Positions 28,854 to 40,792 of a DNA stretch of 64,000 nt are shown here, piece by piece. This stretch comes from Aldersonia sp. NBC_00410 (GTDB lineage: Bacteria > Actinomycetota > Actinomycetes > Mycobacteriales > Mycobacteriaceae). The position numbers and the translations under genes were made by a program. The notes below the pieces were generated by a model. It searched no databases. It saw only the letters and a program-made list of their open reading frames with translations, and had not been told where the DNA came from. The stretch is taken from the NCBI RefSeq assembly GCF_026342035.1, contig NZ_JAPENM010000008.1, positions 62,001 through 126,000 on the forward strand, given 5' to 3'. Each line of letters starts with the position of its first letter. The stretch's first letter is position 1.

Positions 28854-29776
28854 TTCGCCACCACACCCTCTCCGAGTCGGGCCCCGCGCGCCCAGTCGAG
28901 AGCGGGCATCATTCGCTTTCCTTGTGGCTGAACACTTTTCAAACGAATCGCATCGGTCGCGGTGCCGACGAACACACCGTCCTTGCGTACCTCGAACGCG
29001 CCGGGAGCAAGCGCGAGGCCTGGTTCGATCTCCACGGCCCCGACCTTGATCCGGTTGTCCGACACCGTCGTCCACGCGCCGGGCGCGGGGGTGACCGCGC
29101 GGATGTGCCGATCGACGGCGGCGGCGGGACGGTGCCAAACCACCCGAGCCGAATCTACGGTGACCTTGGGGGCGTGTGAGATTCCGTTGTCGGGCTGCGG
29201 AACCGCCTGCAGCGCTTCCGATGCCAGTCCGTCCAGGGTCGATTCGAGCAGCTTTGCGCCCGAATCTGCCAGTCGGGCAAGCAGTTCCCCCGCGGTGTCG
29301 TGTTCGCGAATGCGTTCGGTCATCACCCCGTACACCGGCCCGGTGTCGAGACCTTTTTCCAGCCGGAACGTCGTTGCGCCGGTGATCTCGTCGCCGGCGT
29401 TGATCGCCGCCTGTACGGGCGCGGCGCCACGCCACGCGGGCAGCAGCGAGAAGTGCAGATTGACCCAGCCGAACCGTGGGATATCCAGTGCCGCAGTTGG
29501 TATCAGCCCGCCGTAGGCCACCACCGGCGCGCAGTCGGGGGCAAGTTCGCGCAACCGATCGAGAAAATCGGGCTCGCTCGGCTTCGCCGGGGTGAGTACC
29601 GGGATACCGGCCTCGTCGGCGAGCGCACCGACCGGTGAACGGGTGACCCGCCGGCCGCGACCGGCGACGGCGTCGGGGCGAGTGAGGACGGCCACCACCT
29701 CGTGGTTGGGCGAGTCGATCAGCCGCCGCAGCGACGGCACGGCCGGCTCGGGTGTGCCCGCGAAAAGCAGTCGCAT
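28850..29776 (-). CDS. fmt: Methionyl-tRNA formyltransferase
   Basis: Formylates initiator Met-tRNA using 10-formyltetrahydrofolate. The 308 residues begin [19 protein letters not shown]. The catalytic signature is [23 protein letters not shown], with [18 protein letters not shown] and a C-terminal OB-like domain ([34 protein letters not shown]). The ATG lies at the def stop (TGATG); the longer in-frame extension upstream is inside def and not used. It overlaps rsmB by 4 bp downstream. Confidence 0.97.
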   Translation of the reverse strand: MRLLFAGTPEPAVPSLRRLIDSPNHEVVAVLTRPDAVAGRGRRVTRSPVGALADEAGIPVLTPAKPSEPDFLDRLRELAPDCAPVVAYGGLIPTAALDIPRFGWVNLHFSLLPAWRGAAPVQAAINAGDEITGATTFRLEKGLDTGPVYGVMTERIREHDTAGELLARLADSGAKLLESTLDGLASEALQAVPQPDNGISHAPKVTVDSARVVWHRPAAAVDRHIRAVTPAPGAWTTVSDNRIKVGAVEIEPGLALAPGAFEVRKDGVFVGTATDAIRLKSVQPQGKRMMPALDWARGARLGEGVVAK

Positions 29777-30324
29777 CAGCGCCCCGTTCCGTGCAGGCCG
29801 TACGGATTGGCCTTCACGACAGGCGGTTCGGCGCCGAACCAGTCCGAAGACCGAATCTGCCGCATCGCCTCGCGTCGAGCCGCCGGATCGAGGCGGTCGA
29901 GGAACAGCACCCCGTCGAGATGGTCGATCTCGTGTTGGATGCACCGGGCCAGCAGGCCGTCGCCGTCGATGGTGACCGGTTCACCGTGCATGTCGAACCC
30001 GCGTGCCACGACGCGCATTGCGCGCAGGCAGTCCGCGCGCAGTTCCGGAATGGACAGGCACCCTTCGGGGCCTAATTGTTCGTCGTCGCCGATCACCTCG
30101 AACTTCGGGTTTACCAGGTGACCGCTGGTGCCGTGCACATCGTAGGCGAAGACCCGCAACGCGACACCGATCTGCGGTGCGGCCAGGCCGACTCCCCCCT
30201 GCTCGTGCATCGTGTCGCCGAGATCGGCCACCAAATTGCGTAGCTCACGGTCGAAGTCGACGACCTCGTCGGCGCGGCTACGCAGGATCGGGTCGCCGAA
30301 CAGGCGGACGGGGACTACGGTCAC
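29776..30324 (-). CDS. def: Peptide deformylase
   Basis: Removes the N-formyl group from nascent proteins. The 182 residues have all three metal/catalytic motifs: [24 protein letters not shown] (cysteine ligand) and [12 protein letters not shown] (two histidine ligands and catalytic glutamate). The C-terminal tail [18 protein letters not shown] is longer than minimal deformylases. First gene of def-fmt-rsmB. The GTG or ATG reading [12 protein letters not shown] is the natural start. Confidence 0.97.
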   Translation of the reverse strand: MTVVPVRLFGDPILRSRADEVVDFDRELRNLVADLGDTMHEQGGVGLAAPQIGVALRVFAYDVHGTSGHLVNPKFEVIGDDEQLGPEGCLSIPELRADCLRAMRVVARGFDMHGEPVTIDGDGLLARCIQHEIDHLDGVLFLDRLDPAARREAMRQIRSSDWFGAEPPVVKANPYGLHGTGR

Positions 30325-30453
30325 GGGCTGCTCCAGCGGGTCGATGTTTGGTCCGCTTCAGTCTAGGGACCGCCCACCCCGCCGTGGCGGCGCGGGCGGG
30401 CAATACTGCGCGTTGTCGCGCGGGGCGGCATCAGCCCTGGTAGAACGGCAGAT

Positions 30454-30484
30454 GGCCGGGCGGGTGCCGATTCCCCGCCCGGCC
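30454..30484 (-). terminator. Strong GC hairpin downstream of the lipase gene
   Basis: Eleven-base perfect arms GGCCGGGCGGG and CCCGCCCGGCC around a 9-nt loop begin 25 bp past the lipase stop. Very stable and without a long U-run, as common in high-GC actinobacteria. Confidence 0.7.
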
Positions 30485-30509
30485 AACTGCTGCCCCCGCG
30501 CAGGGCAGG

Positions 30510-31496
30510 TCAGAAATTGGCCGCCAGAACGACATCTGGTATCCCCGTGCCGAGCGCAACGAACCGGCACTCGGGTACCACCGCACGGGTCGGGTCGAGC
30601 GCATTGAGCACCAACTGCTGGGCGAACTGGTCGTAGACCATGTTGAAATGCCCCGACATGTCGATCGGGCAGAGATCCTGCACGATGATGTTCACCGCCC
30701 CTGGGCCGCGCAGGGCAATATTCGAGTTCGGCTGGATCATCTCGTCGTAGCGGGAACCGATGGTGGTGTACTGCACCCCCGGCACAGTGTCCGAGCCCGC
30801 GTTGAGCCCGGCGAGGAAGTCGGAGTTGGCCATCTGCTCGACCACCGCGAGAGAGGTGAAGTCCTGGACCGCATCGACGCCGCCGGGAATGGCACGGACC
30901 AGCGGCACGAGCCCGTACATCACGCCGCCGTAGGTCGGCGACGCGAGTCCGACCCAGCGGCGCACGGCGTCCGCGCCACCGAGCTTGTTGACGTAGTAGC
31001 GCGACATCGTTGCGCCCTGGGAGAAGCCCACCACGTCGACCTCGGCTGCGCCGGTCGCGGCGCGAACCCGATCGACGAAGTCGCGGAACTGAACGGCGCT
31101 GGTCGAAATCGCCTCGGTGCCGTAGTGATCGGCACCGGGGCGACCGCCGTAGTTCGGCGCGAAGACGCAGTAGCCGGCTCGCTTCAACCGGGGTGAGAGC
31201 CCGGCCCAGTCCGTGTACGCGGCGGTGTCGGTACCGTGCGCGAGCACGACCGGCAGCGTTCCCGGACTGGGCCGGCAGCCGAAGTCATTGGCTCCCGGGG
31301 GCGCGATGTCGGGATGGGCCTCGGCGTAGCGGATTGCGTCGCCGGGGCCGAACTGCTCGGGTCCGGCACCGGTCGGTACGACCACCGGCGAGACGCCGTC
31401 CACCGGATCGGCGCCCGCGCTGGGAAGGGCGACGAGCCACAGCCCCAAGACGCAGGCGAGCACTGCGGCGAGTCGCGGCATCATCGACCGACTCAT
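30510..31496 (-). CDS. Secreted alpha/beta-hydrolase, lipase class 2/EstA type
   Basis: 328 residues with a signal peptide (LAAVLACVLGLWLVALPSAGA). The hydrolase core reads TLPVVLAHGTDTAAYTDWAGLSPRL, GYCVFAPNYGG and VDVVGFSQGATMSRYYVNKLGG, with the nucleophile serine in GFSQG. The histidine is likely that of DMSGHFNMVYD near residue 285. Cysteines at GC, YC, LC and EC could form two disulphides. Nocardiae and rhodococci carry many such secreted esterases; the substrate is not predictable. Confidence 0.9.
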   Translation of the reverse strand: MSRSMMPRLAAVLACVLGLWLVALPSAGADPVDGVSPVVVPTGAGPEQFGPGDAIRYAEAHPDIAPPGANDFGCRPSPGTLPVVLAHGTDTAAYTDWAGLSPRLKRAGYCVFAPNYGGRPGADHYGTEAISTSAVQFRDFVDRVRAATGAAEVDVVGFSQGATMSRYYVNKLGGADAVRRWVGLASPTYGGVMYGLVPLVRAIPGGVDAVQDFTSLAVVEQMANSDFLAGLNAGSDTVPGVQYTTIGSRYDEMIQPNSNIALRGPGAVNIIVQDLCPIDMSGHFNMVYDQFAQQLVLNALDPTRAVVPECRFVALGTGIPDVVLAANF

Positions 31497-31535
31497 GGCC
31501 TCATGGAAGCACGCGCGCTTGCCTTTGGACCCGGA

Positions 31536-32264
31536 CTAGGCCGGATCGTGATCGGATCCTTGCTGGTCCGCTTCGTCGGCACCGTCAACCTCGTCGGCCT
31601 GATCGTCCTCGGCGAGAATCCGGTACATCGCGCGGCGCGCCTCGGTCAGCACCTCGCCGGCCCGCTTGGCCTGTTCCGGGGTGCCTGCCATCGCGACCTG
31701 GCCGGCTGCACCCATCAGTTGCCCGACGAGTGCGCGAAGATCGAGGGCCTGGTCGCCGACGCCGGCGTTCACGTCGGCCCACGGATCGCCGAGCTCGTCG
31801 CGGTTGCTCTCGATGTACTGGCGTCCAGCCTCGGTAAGGGTGGCCGTCTTGCGGCCCGCGATCTTCTCGATCAGCAGCAGGCCCTCGTCCTCGAGCTGAG
31901 ACAGCGCGGGGTAGATCGATCCGGGGCTGGGCCGCCAAACGTCGTTGCTGCGCTCGCGGATCTGCTGAATCAGCTCGTAGCCGTGCATCGGACGGTCCTC
32001 GAGCAAGAGCAGGATCGCCGCGCGCACGTCACCGCGACGGCCGCGGCCGCCACGTCCGCGTCCTCGGCCGAAGGGTGCGCCCGGACCGAAGCCCGGACCG
32101 AAGCCCGGGCCACCGGGACCGAAGCCCGGGCCGTGGCCGCGGGGGCCGTGCCGATGGTCGTGTCCGCGCTCGGCGAGTTCTGGCCGTCCCATCCGGCCGC
32201 CGCGTGGACGTCGGTTCATCCACGGGCCGAATTCATCACGTTGATGGTCATTTTGGTACTGCAT
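31536..32264 (-). CDS. PadR-family transcriptional regulator with glycine-rich lead
   Basis: 242 residues. The first 75 are unusual: GFGPGGPGFGPGFGPG repeats flanked by Arg/His-rich segments. The PadR winged helix follows: AAILLLLEDRPMHGYELIQQIRERS, WRPSPGSIYPALSQLEDEGLLLIEKIAGRKTATLTEAGRQYI. The C-terminal half is an alpha-helical dimerisation part with an acidic tail. The ATG of MQYQND lies 30 bp from a perfect 14-bp palindrome, suggesting autoregulation and control of the divergent GNAT gene. Confidence 0.9.
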   Translation of the reverse strand: MQYQNDHQRDEFGPWMNRRPRGGRMGRPELAERGHDHRHGPRGHGPGFGPGGPGFGPGFGPGAPFGRGRGRGGRGRRGDVRAAILLLLEDRPMHGYELIQQIRERSNDVWRPSPGSIYPALSQLEDEGLLLIEKIAGRKTATLTEAGRQYIESNRDELGDPWADVNAGVGDQALDLRALVGQLMGAAGQVAMAGTPEQAKRAGEVLTEARRAMYRILAEDDQADEVDGADEADQQGSDHDPA

Positions 32265-32295
32265 GTCTGCCTCCTCAGGCGTTGTACGTAGTATC

Positions 32296-32309
32296 GACGA
32301 TATATCGTC
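32296..32309. promoter_or_regulatory. Perfect 14-bp palindrome, candidate PadR operator
   Basis: GACGATATATCGTC lies centrally in the 97-bp gap between the divergent padR and GNAT genes, inside an AT-richer stretch that also repeats TATCGA on either side. Position and symmetry suit an autoregulatory PadR site that would overlap both promoters. Confidence 0.55.
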
Positions 32310-32361
32310 AATCTATCGAACGCAAGGCGCCGATAGAATGTTCCCGGTATAGTTCCCCGCC

Positions 32362-32991
32362 GTGACCGGCCTGATTCGATCCCTGCAAACCGACGACATC
32401 GGCCGTGTCCGCGAGATCGAGGACGCCGCAGGTGAGGCGTTCCGCGGACTCGGCATGGTTTCCGTCGCCGATGACCCCGCACCCGCGGCCGATGTCCTGG
32501 CGGGATACGTCCGTACCGACCGCGGTTGGGTATGGACGCCTGGTCCCGCCGAGACCGTCGGGGCCTACCTGATCGCCGACATCGTGGATTCGTGCGCGCA
32601 TATCGCACAGGTGTCGGTGCACCCGGACTGCGCGCACCGGCGAATCGGCGGACGGCTGATCGAAACGGCAGCGGCCTGGGCGCTCGCCCACGATCTCGAC
32701 GCCCTGACCTTGACCACGTTCCGGGATGTGCCGTGGAACGCGCCGTACTACTGGCGGCTCGGATTCCGTCCGGTGCCCGAGCATCGGCTCGGCCCTGGGC
32801 TACGCGAGATTTGCGACGACGAGGCACGCGCAGGCCTCGATGCGTGGCCGCGCGTCGTCATGCGACGGGAACTGCCGCCGTTCGCCGGGGTCAGCCCAGA
32901 TCGATCGGATCGATCTGTACCCGCACCGGCGGGTCGGCCTTTCGTGCACTCCGCACGGCCTGCGCCGCGGCCAGGGACCGCGACAAACTGA
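32362..32991 (+). CDS. GNAT-family N-acetyltransferase
   Basis: 209 residues. The acetyl-CoA fold is complete: GAYLIADIVDSCAHIAQVSVHPDCAHRRIGGRLIETAAAWALAH contains the V/HP strand and the R/QxxGxG/A-like pyrophosphate loop, followed by LTLTTFRDVPWNAPYYWRLGF. The domain ends near RVVMRREL (residue 173). The remaining 36 residues are arginine/proline-rich and lie over the 3' end of priA on the other strand, so they look like an extension gained by stop-codon loss. GTG start. Substrate unknown. Confidence 0.88.
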   Translation: MTGLIRSLQTDDIGRVREIEDAAGEAFRGLGMVSVADDPAPAADVLAGYVRTDRGWVWTPGPAETVGAYLIADIVDSCAHIAQVSVHPDCAHRRIGGRLIETAAAWALAHDLDALTLTTFRDVPWNAPYYWRLGFRPVPEHRLGPGLREICDDEARAGLDAWPRVVMRRELPPFAGVSPDRSDRSVPAPAGRPFVHSARPAPRPGTATN

Positions 32992-34870
32992 GTCCGGCCG
33001 ATTTCGGCACCCGCAACAACAGGCGCTGGACATCGGTAGGCGCTTGCCGCTGCGCGGCGTCGGGCATCGGTACCGGTCCGAGGGTTTCGACGCCATCGGG
33101 CAGTTCCGTGCCTGCCACCAGGTCCTCGACCGCCGCGAGCGGTCCGTCGAGCGCCGCGATCCGCACGGCGGGCGGAAACCGAACCTCGGTGCGCTCGGCC
33201 AGCTGACCCGCAGCATGGCCGACCGGATCCCACCGCACCAGCGCCTGCACCGTCGCATTGGCCGGATCGGCCACCACGATCACCTTTCCCCCGGCCTCGC
33301 CGGACCGGACGAGCGCGGCGCCCGACATCCAGCGGCGCAAAGTTTCCTCCGCCGCCCGCAGATCGGCGCGGCCGAGCAGCGCCCATGCGTCGAGGAGCAG
33401 CGCGGCACCGTAACCACCCGCCGCGACCGGCTCGGCACCCACCGTCGCGACGACCACGCGCGCACCGGACGCGACCTCGTCGAGGATTTCGTTGCCACCC
33501 GAGGACTGCACGGTCACGCCGGCGAAGGCACGGCCCAGTTCCTCGGCGGTGCGGCTCGCCCCGACCACCTGTGCCCGTAGCGCCCTCGACCCGCACGCCG
33601 CGCAGCGATAGGCCGCGTCCGCGCTGCCGCACCAGCGACACGAGGGGCTCGTCGGCACGTCCCCCGAACCGGACGGCAGTTGCATCGGCCCGTTGCACTT
33701 GCGGCACCGCGCCGGGGTGCGGCATTTCGCGCACGCCAGGGTCGGGACATAACCACGGCGCGGCACCTGCACCAGCACCGGGAGATCGGCGGCGAGCGCT
33801 TCGCGTGCGGCAGCGAACGCCACCGCAGGCAATCGCGCGGCACGCGCGCCCGGGTCGCGTTCCAGCGCGACGTCCGTGTCGCCGGGCACCACGATCCGCG
33901 GCGAGCGGGTGCGGATCCGCTGCCGGGACGCGAGGAGGTCGCGGGCCCAGCCGGTGTCGACGAGCGACTGGGTTTCCGCGGTCCGCGCGAAGCCGCCGAC
34001 GACGAATGCGCAGCCCGTGGCGTGCGCACGCAGCAATGCCACCTCCCGCGCATGCGGGTACGGCGAACGCGGTTCGGCGTAGGTGTCGTCTCCGTCGTCC
34101 CAGATTGCGACCAGCCCTAGCCGATCCACCGGGGCGAACACAGCCGAGCGGGTGCCAACGACGACTCGCGCCGTGCCACGGAGCACCGCGAGCCAGCGCC
34201 GGTACCGGGCGGCCGGACCCAGTCCGGCGGCGAGGCCGACCACCTGCTCGCCGCCGAGCAGTCCGACACAGGCGGCGTGCACCCGGTCGAGGTCGCGCTG
34301 GTCGGGAACCAGCAGCAACGCACCGGCACCGGACTCGACGGCAACCCCGGCCAGCTCGGCCAGCCGTTGCGGCCAATCCTCGCCGGGCAGTGCCTGCCAC
34401 GCCGCGCGCGGCGCGCGACCGGCCCGCACTGCTCCAATGAAGGCAGAACCGTGCGTGTACTCGGACCAGCCATCGGCCGCAACGGTCGCCGGCGGCATGG
34501 CTTCCGCCGTTTTCGGCTCCTCGTTTTCGACGCGGGCATGCCGGGGCGGGATGGCGAGGCGCAGCACGTCCGCGCGGGTTCCGGCGTAGCGCGCGGCCAC
34601 CGCGTCGGCGAGTTCGGCGATTTCCGGGGTCAGTACCCGTTCCGGCGACACGACCCGATCGAGTGTGCCCAGCTTGCCCGGATGGTCACTGGTCGCCGTC
34701 CGCGCGAGCACGAAACCGTCGACAAGGCGGCCGGCGAACCGCACCCGTACCCGAACACCCGGCTGGGCGGCCTCATCGAGCTCGTCCGGCACCAGATAGT
34801 CGAACTCCCGATCGAGGTGCGGCAGCGGCAGCAGCGGCAGCACGCGGGCAATCGGCAGGCTCCGCACCAA
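32891..34870 (-). CDS. priA: PriA-like primosomal protein N' (helicase motifs degenerate)
   Basis: 659 residues. The DNA-binding 3'BD begins ARVLPLLPLPHLDREFDYLVP; paired cysteines of the zinc modules are in CAKCRTPARCRKCNG and CRWCG...CAACG; the C-terminal domain is recognisable. As in mycobacterial PriA the ATPase is degenerate: where GVTGSGKT is expected the sequence is HGSAFIGAVRAGR, and the DEEH box is replaced by IWDDGDD. It is thus probably a primosome scaffold without helicase activity. It starts TTG-GTG directly after the metK stop; either codon could be used. Its last 101 bp overlap the convergent GNAT gene. Confidence 0.93.
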   Translation of the reverse strand: MVRSLPIARVLPLLPLPHLDREFDYLVPDELDEAAQPGVRVRVRFAGRLVDGFVLARTATSDHPGKLGTLDRVVSPERVLTPEIAELADAVAARYAGTRADVLRLAIPPRHARVENEEPKTAEAMPPATVAADGWSEYTHGSAFIGAVRAGRAPRAAWQALPGEDWPQRLAELAGVAVESGAGALLLVPDQRDLDRVHAACVGLLGGEQVVGLAAGLGPAARYRRWLAVLRGTARVVVGTRSAVFAPVDRLGLVAIWDDGDDTYAEPRSPYPHAREVALLRAHATGCAFVVGGFARTAETQSLVDTGWARDLLASRQRIRTRSPRIVVPGDTDVALERDPGARAARLPAVAFAAAREALAADLPVLVQVPRRGYVPTLACAKCRTPARCRKCNGPMQLPSGSGDVPTSPSCRWCGSADAAYRCAACGSRALRAQVVGASRTAEELGRAFAGVTVQSSGGNEILDEVASGARVVVATVGAEPVAAGGYGAALLLDAWALLGRADLRAAEETLRRWMSGAALVRSGEAGGKVIVVADPANATVQALVRWDPVGHAAGQLAERTEVRFPPAVRIAALDGPLAAVEDLVAGTELPDGVETLGPVPMPDAAQRQAPTDVQRLLLRVPKSAGLSLSRSLAAAQAVRSARKADPPVRVQIDPIDLG

Positions 34871-34876
34871 GTGGGG

Positions 34877-36100
<1,224 letters not shown>

Positions 36101-36220
36101 AGAATCTCCCTCTCGACAGGTTGCCGACACACCCCGTGTCAGCCGCTGGTAACCCTAGTACGGTGCCCCAACACGTGGCGTAGCGCACTACTTGTAATCA
36201 GAGTATTCAAGAATGCCAGC

Positions 36221-38449
<2,229 letters not shown>

Positions 38450-38456
38450 CCTCGCG

Positions 38457-38777
38457 TCAGGACGCGAAATCGAACTTGGCGAGCAGCGCCTTACGCTGCC
38501 GATCGCCGAGTCCACGCAGCCGACGGGTCGGCGCAATCTCGAGCTCGGTCATGATCTCCTGCGCCTTGACCTTGCCAACCTTGGGCAGAGCCTCGAGCAG
38601 CGCCGAAACCTTCATCTTGCCGAGAATCTCGTCGCTTTCGGCGTCGGCGAGAACCTGCTTCAGGTCGGTGCCGCCACGCTTCAGGCGCTCCTTGAGCTCC
38701 GCCCGGGCGCGACGAGCGGCAGCCGCCTTCTCCAACGCAGCGGCGCGCTGCTCATCGGTCAACTGGGGAAGGGCCAC
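38457..38777 (-). CDS. mihF: Integration host factor, actinobacterial type
   Basis: 106-residue nucleoid-associated protein essential in mycobacteria. A helical N-terminal part ([35 protein letters not shown]) is followed by an H2TH-like DNA-binding domain: [46 protein letters not shown]. It is the most diagnostic actinobacterial gene in the window. A 314-bp intergenic region lies upstream. Confidence 0.96.
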   Translation of the reverse strand: MALPQLTDEQRAAALEKAAAARRARAELKERLKRGGTDLKQVLADAESDEILGKMKVSALLEALPKVGKVKAQEIMTELEIAPTRRLRGLGDRQRKALLAKFDFAS

Positions 38778-39091
38778 GGTTCCTCCGTCTCATCGTTTAC
38801 CTACACGGCGCCGGTTACCCAGCAGCCGTAGCGAACCGTACCCACGGTAGCCCCTGATTGCGAACCCACCCCCCAGGTCAGACCACATTTTTTGGTGTGT
38901 CTGTCATCCGAGCACCCGCCGAACAGGCCCGAAACGGGGTCCGCAGGGGGGTGCACGGACGGTTGCGGTGCCCGCCCCTCGGCCTGCAAATAACCCCAGG
39001 TCAGCCCGGTGGGTGGCGACCGTCCGCCGTCGCGGACTAGCCTTCGAACGGCCGTGCGCAAGGCAGCGGAGCGACACGAAAGGGACCAGGC
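38778..39091. other. Intergenic region with divergent promoters of mihF and the LLM oxidoreductase
   Basis: 314 bp without a gene. An 11-bp direct repeat CCCCAGGTCAG occurs at 38871 and 38994, and a T6 run lies at 38887-38892. No RNA gene or conserved leader was recognised. The mihF promoter, and one for the divergent oxidoreductase, should lie here. Confidence 0.5.
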
Positions 39092-39967
39092 GTGGATATC
39101 GGGGTTTTCGTTCAGGAGCAGACCGTCGACACCGCCGTCGAGCGCATCCGCGAGGCCGATGAACGCGGTTTTGCCCGCGCCTGGATGCCACAGGTCTTCG
39201 GTATCGACGCGCTCACCGTGCTCGCCATCGCCGCCCGTGAGGCGCCGACGATCGGTCTGGGCACCGCCGTCGTGCCGACCTATCCGCGCCACCCGTTCGC
39301 GCTGGCCACGCAGGCCCGCACCGTCGCGCAAGTGTCCGACGGCCGCTTCACGCTCGGCATCGGCCTCTCGCACAAGGTCGTCATCGAAGGCATGCTCGGC
39401 ATGAAGTGGGGGCAGGTCCGCCACCTGCGCGACTACCTGTCGATCCTGATGCCGCTGCTGGCCGGGGAGCCTGCCGACTACGCCGGGGAAACGTTGACCG
39501 GGCGAGTCGCGCTCGATATCCCGGCCGAGCCGGTCCCGACGGTCGTTGCCGCACTCGGACCCAAAATGCTCGAGCTCGCCGGGCGCATGACCGCAGGCAC
39601 CGCCACCTGGATGAGCGGGCTCGAAACCGTCGGCGGGCACGTTGTGCCCTCGATCCGGGCCGCGGCCGAGGAAGCCGGGCGGCCGGCGCCGCAAATCGTC
39701 GTCGCGCTACCGGTGGCCGTCACCGACGATCCCGAGCAGGCCCGGGAACACGCCGCCAAGGCGTTCCGGATGTACGGCTCGCTGCCGTCCTACCGGGCGA
39801 TGCTCGACCGGGAGGGTGCGGCCGGGCCGGCCGACGTGGTCATCGCCGGGAACGAGGCGACGGTGCGCGGTGAGGTCGAACGCTTCGCCGAGGCCGGAGC
39901 GACCGAGTTCGTCATCGTGCCGTTCTTCGAGCGGGAACGCACGCTCGATTGTTTTACCGCCGGCTGA
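39092..39967 (+). CDS. LLM-class (F420-type) oxidoreductase
   Basis: 291-residue luciferase-like TIM barrel, with AREAPTIGLGTAVVPTYPRHPFALATQARTVAQVSDGRFTLGIGLSHKVVIEGMLGMKW near residues 50-110 and GHVVPSIRAAAEEAGRPAPQIVVALPVAVTDD later, typical of F420-dependent mycobacterial/nocardial enzymes. GTG start. It lies on the opposite strand between pyrF and mihF, where M. tuberculosis has a PE/PPE pair, so it is an accessory insertion. Substrate unknown. Confidence 0.9.
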   Translation: MDIGVFVQEQTVDTAVERIREADERGFARAWMPQVFGIDALTVLAIAAREAPTIGLGTAVVPTYPRHPFALATQARTVAQVSDGRFTLGIGLSHKVVIEGMLGMKWGQVRHLRDYLSILMPLLAGEPADYAGETLTGRVALDIPAEPVPTVVAALGPKMLELAGRMTAGTATWMSGLETVGGHVVPSIRAAAEEAGRPAPQIVVALPVAVTDDPEQAREHAAKAFRMYGSLPSYRAMLDREGAAGPADVVIAGNEATVRGEVERFAEAGATEFVIVPFFERERTLDCFTAG

Positions 39968-39979
39968 CGCGACCGAACG

Positions 39980-40792
39980 CTAGGGCCGCAGGAAGTCGAA
40001 TGCCTCGACTGTCGCAGCGACCGCGTCGCGCAGCGTGGTGACCGACGGCCCGGCGCGCAGCACTTCCCGTGATACCGACGGCACCAGAGTGGCGCCGGTG
40101 TCGACGAGTCGACGAATGTCGGCCGGACCGCCACCTTGGGCCCCGACGCCGGGCATCAGAACCGGGCCGTTGAGCGCGGACAGGTCCGGTGTGGCGGCCA
40201 GCGTCGCGCCGACCACCACGCCGACCGAGCCGAGCGGAACGGCACCCGCGTTGCAGGCGGCTGCCTCGTCCACCATCACCTGCGCGATCGACCGACCGTC
40301 GGGCGCAGTGGCGCCCTGCACTTGCGCACCCTCCGGGTTGGAGGTCGCCGCGAGCACAAACACGCCGCGCTCGGGCGTGGCCGCGAGCGCGGGTGCCAGC
40401 GAGCCGAACCCGAGGTACGGCGACACCGTCACCGCGTCGCAGGCCAGCGGACCGTCGCCGAGCCAGGCCCGCGCGTAGGCCGCCATCGTGGACCCGATAT
40501 CGCCGCGCTTGGCGTCGGCGAGCACGAGAGTGCCGGTCGCACGCAGGTCGGCGATCGTCCGCTCCAGCACCGCGATACCGGCCGAGCCGTAGGTCTCGAA
40601 GAACGCGACCTGCGGCTTGACCAGGGCGGTGCCGGTGAACGCCTCGACGCAGATCTCGGCGAACTTCTCCAGCGACACGTCCCATGCGTCGAGCAATTCG
40701 GGGTGCGGATCGATCCCGACGCACACCGGCCCGCGTTCGGCGAGCGCGGCGTGCAGCCGGGCGCCGAAGCCCGTCATGCCAGGCCCGGTCAT
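39980..40792 (-). CDS. pyrF: Orotidine 5'-phosphate decarboxylase
   Basis: Last step of UMP synthesis. The 270 residues are the longer type 2 OMP decarboxylase: [28 protein letters not shown], the catalytic [20 protein letters not shown] and [12 protein letters not shown] use the ATG at 40792 because it overlaps the carB stop (ATGA); ATG at 40777 is also possible and a short MTG-PG-MTG duplication joins them. Ends 12 bp from the convergent LLM gene. Confidence 0.96.
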   Translation of the reverse strand: MTGPGMTGFGARLHAALAERGPVCVGIDPHPELLDAWDVSLEKFAEICVEAFTGTALVKPQVAFFETYGSAGIAVLERTIADLRATGTLVLADAKRGDIGSTMAAYARAWLGDGPLACDAVTVSPYLGFGSLAPALAATPERGVFVLAATSNPEGAQVQGATAPDGRSIAQVMVDEAAACNAGAVPLGSVGVVVGATLAATPDLSALNGPVLMPGVGAQGGGPADIRRLVDTGATLVPSVSREVLRAGPSVTTLRDAVAATVEAFDFLRP

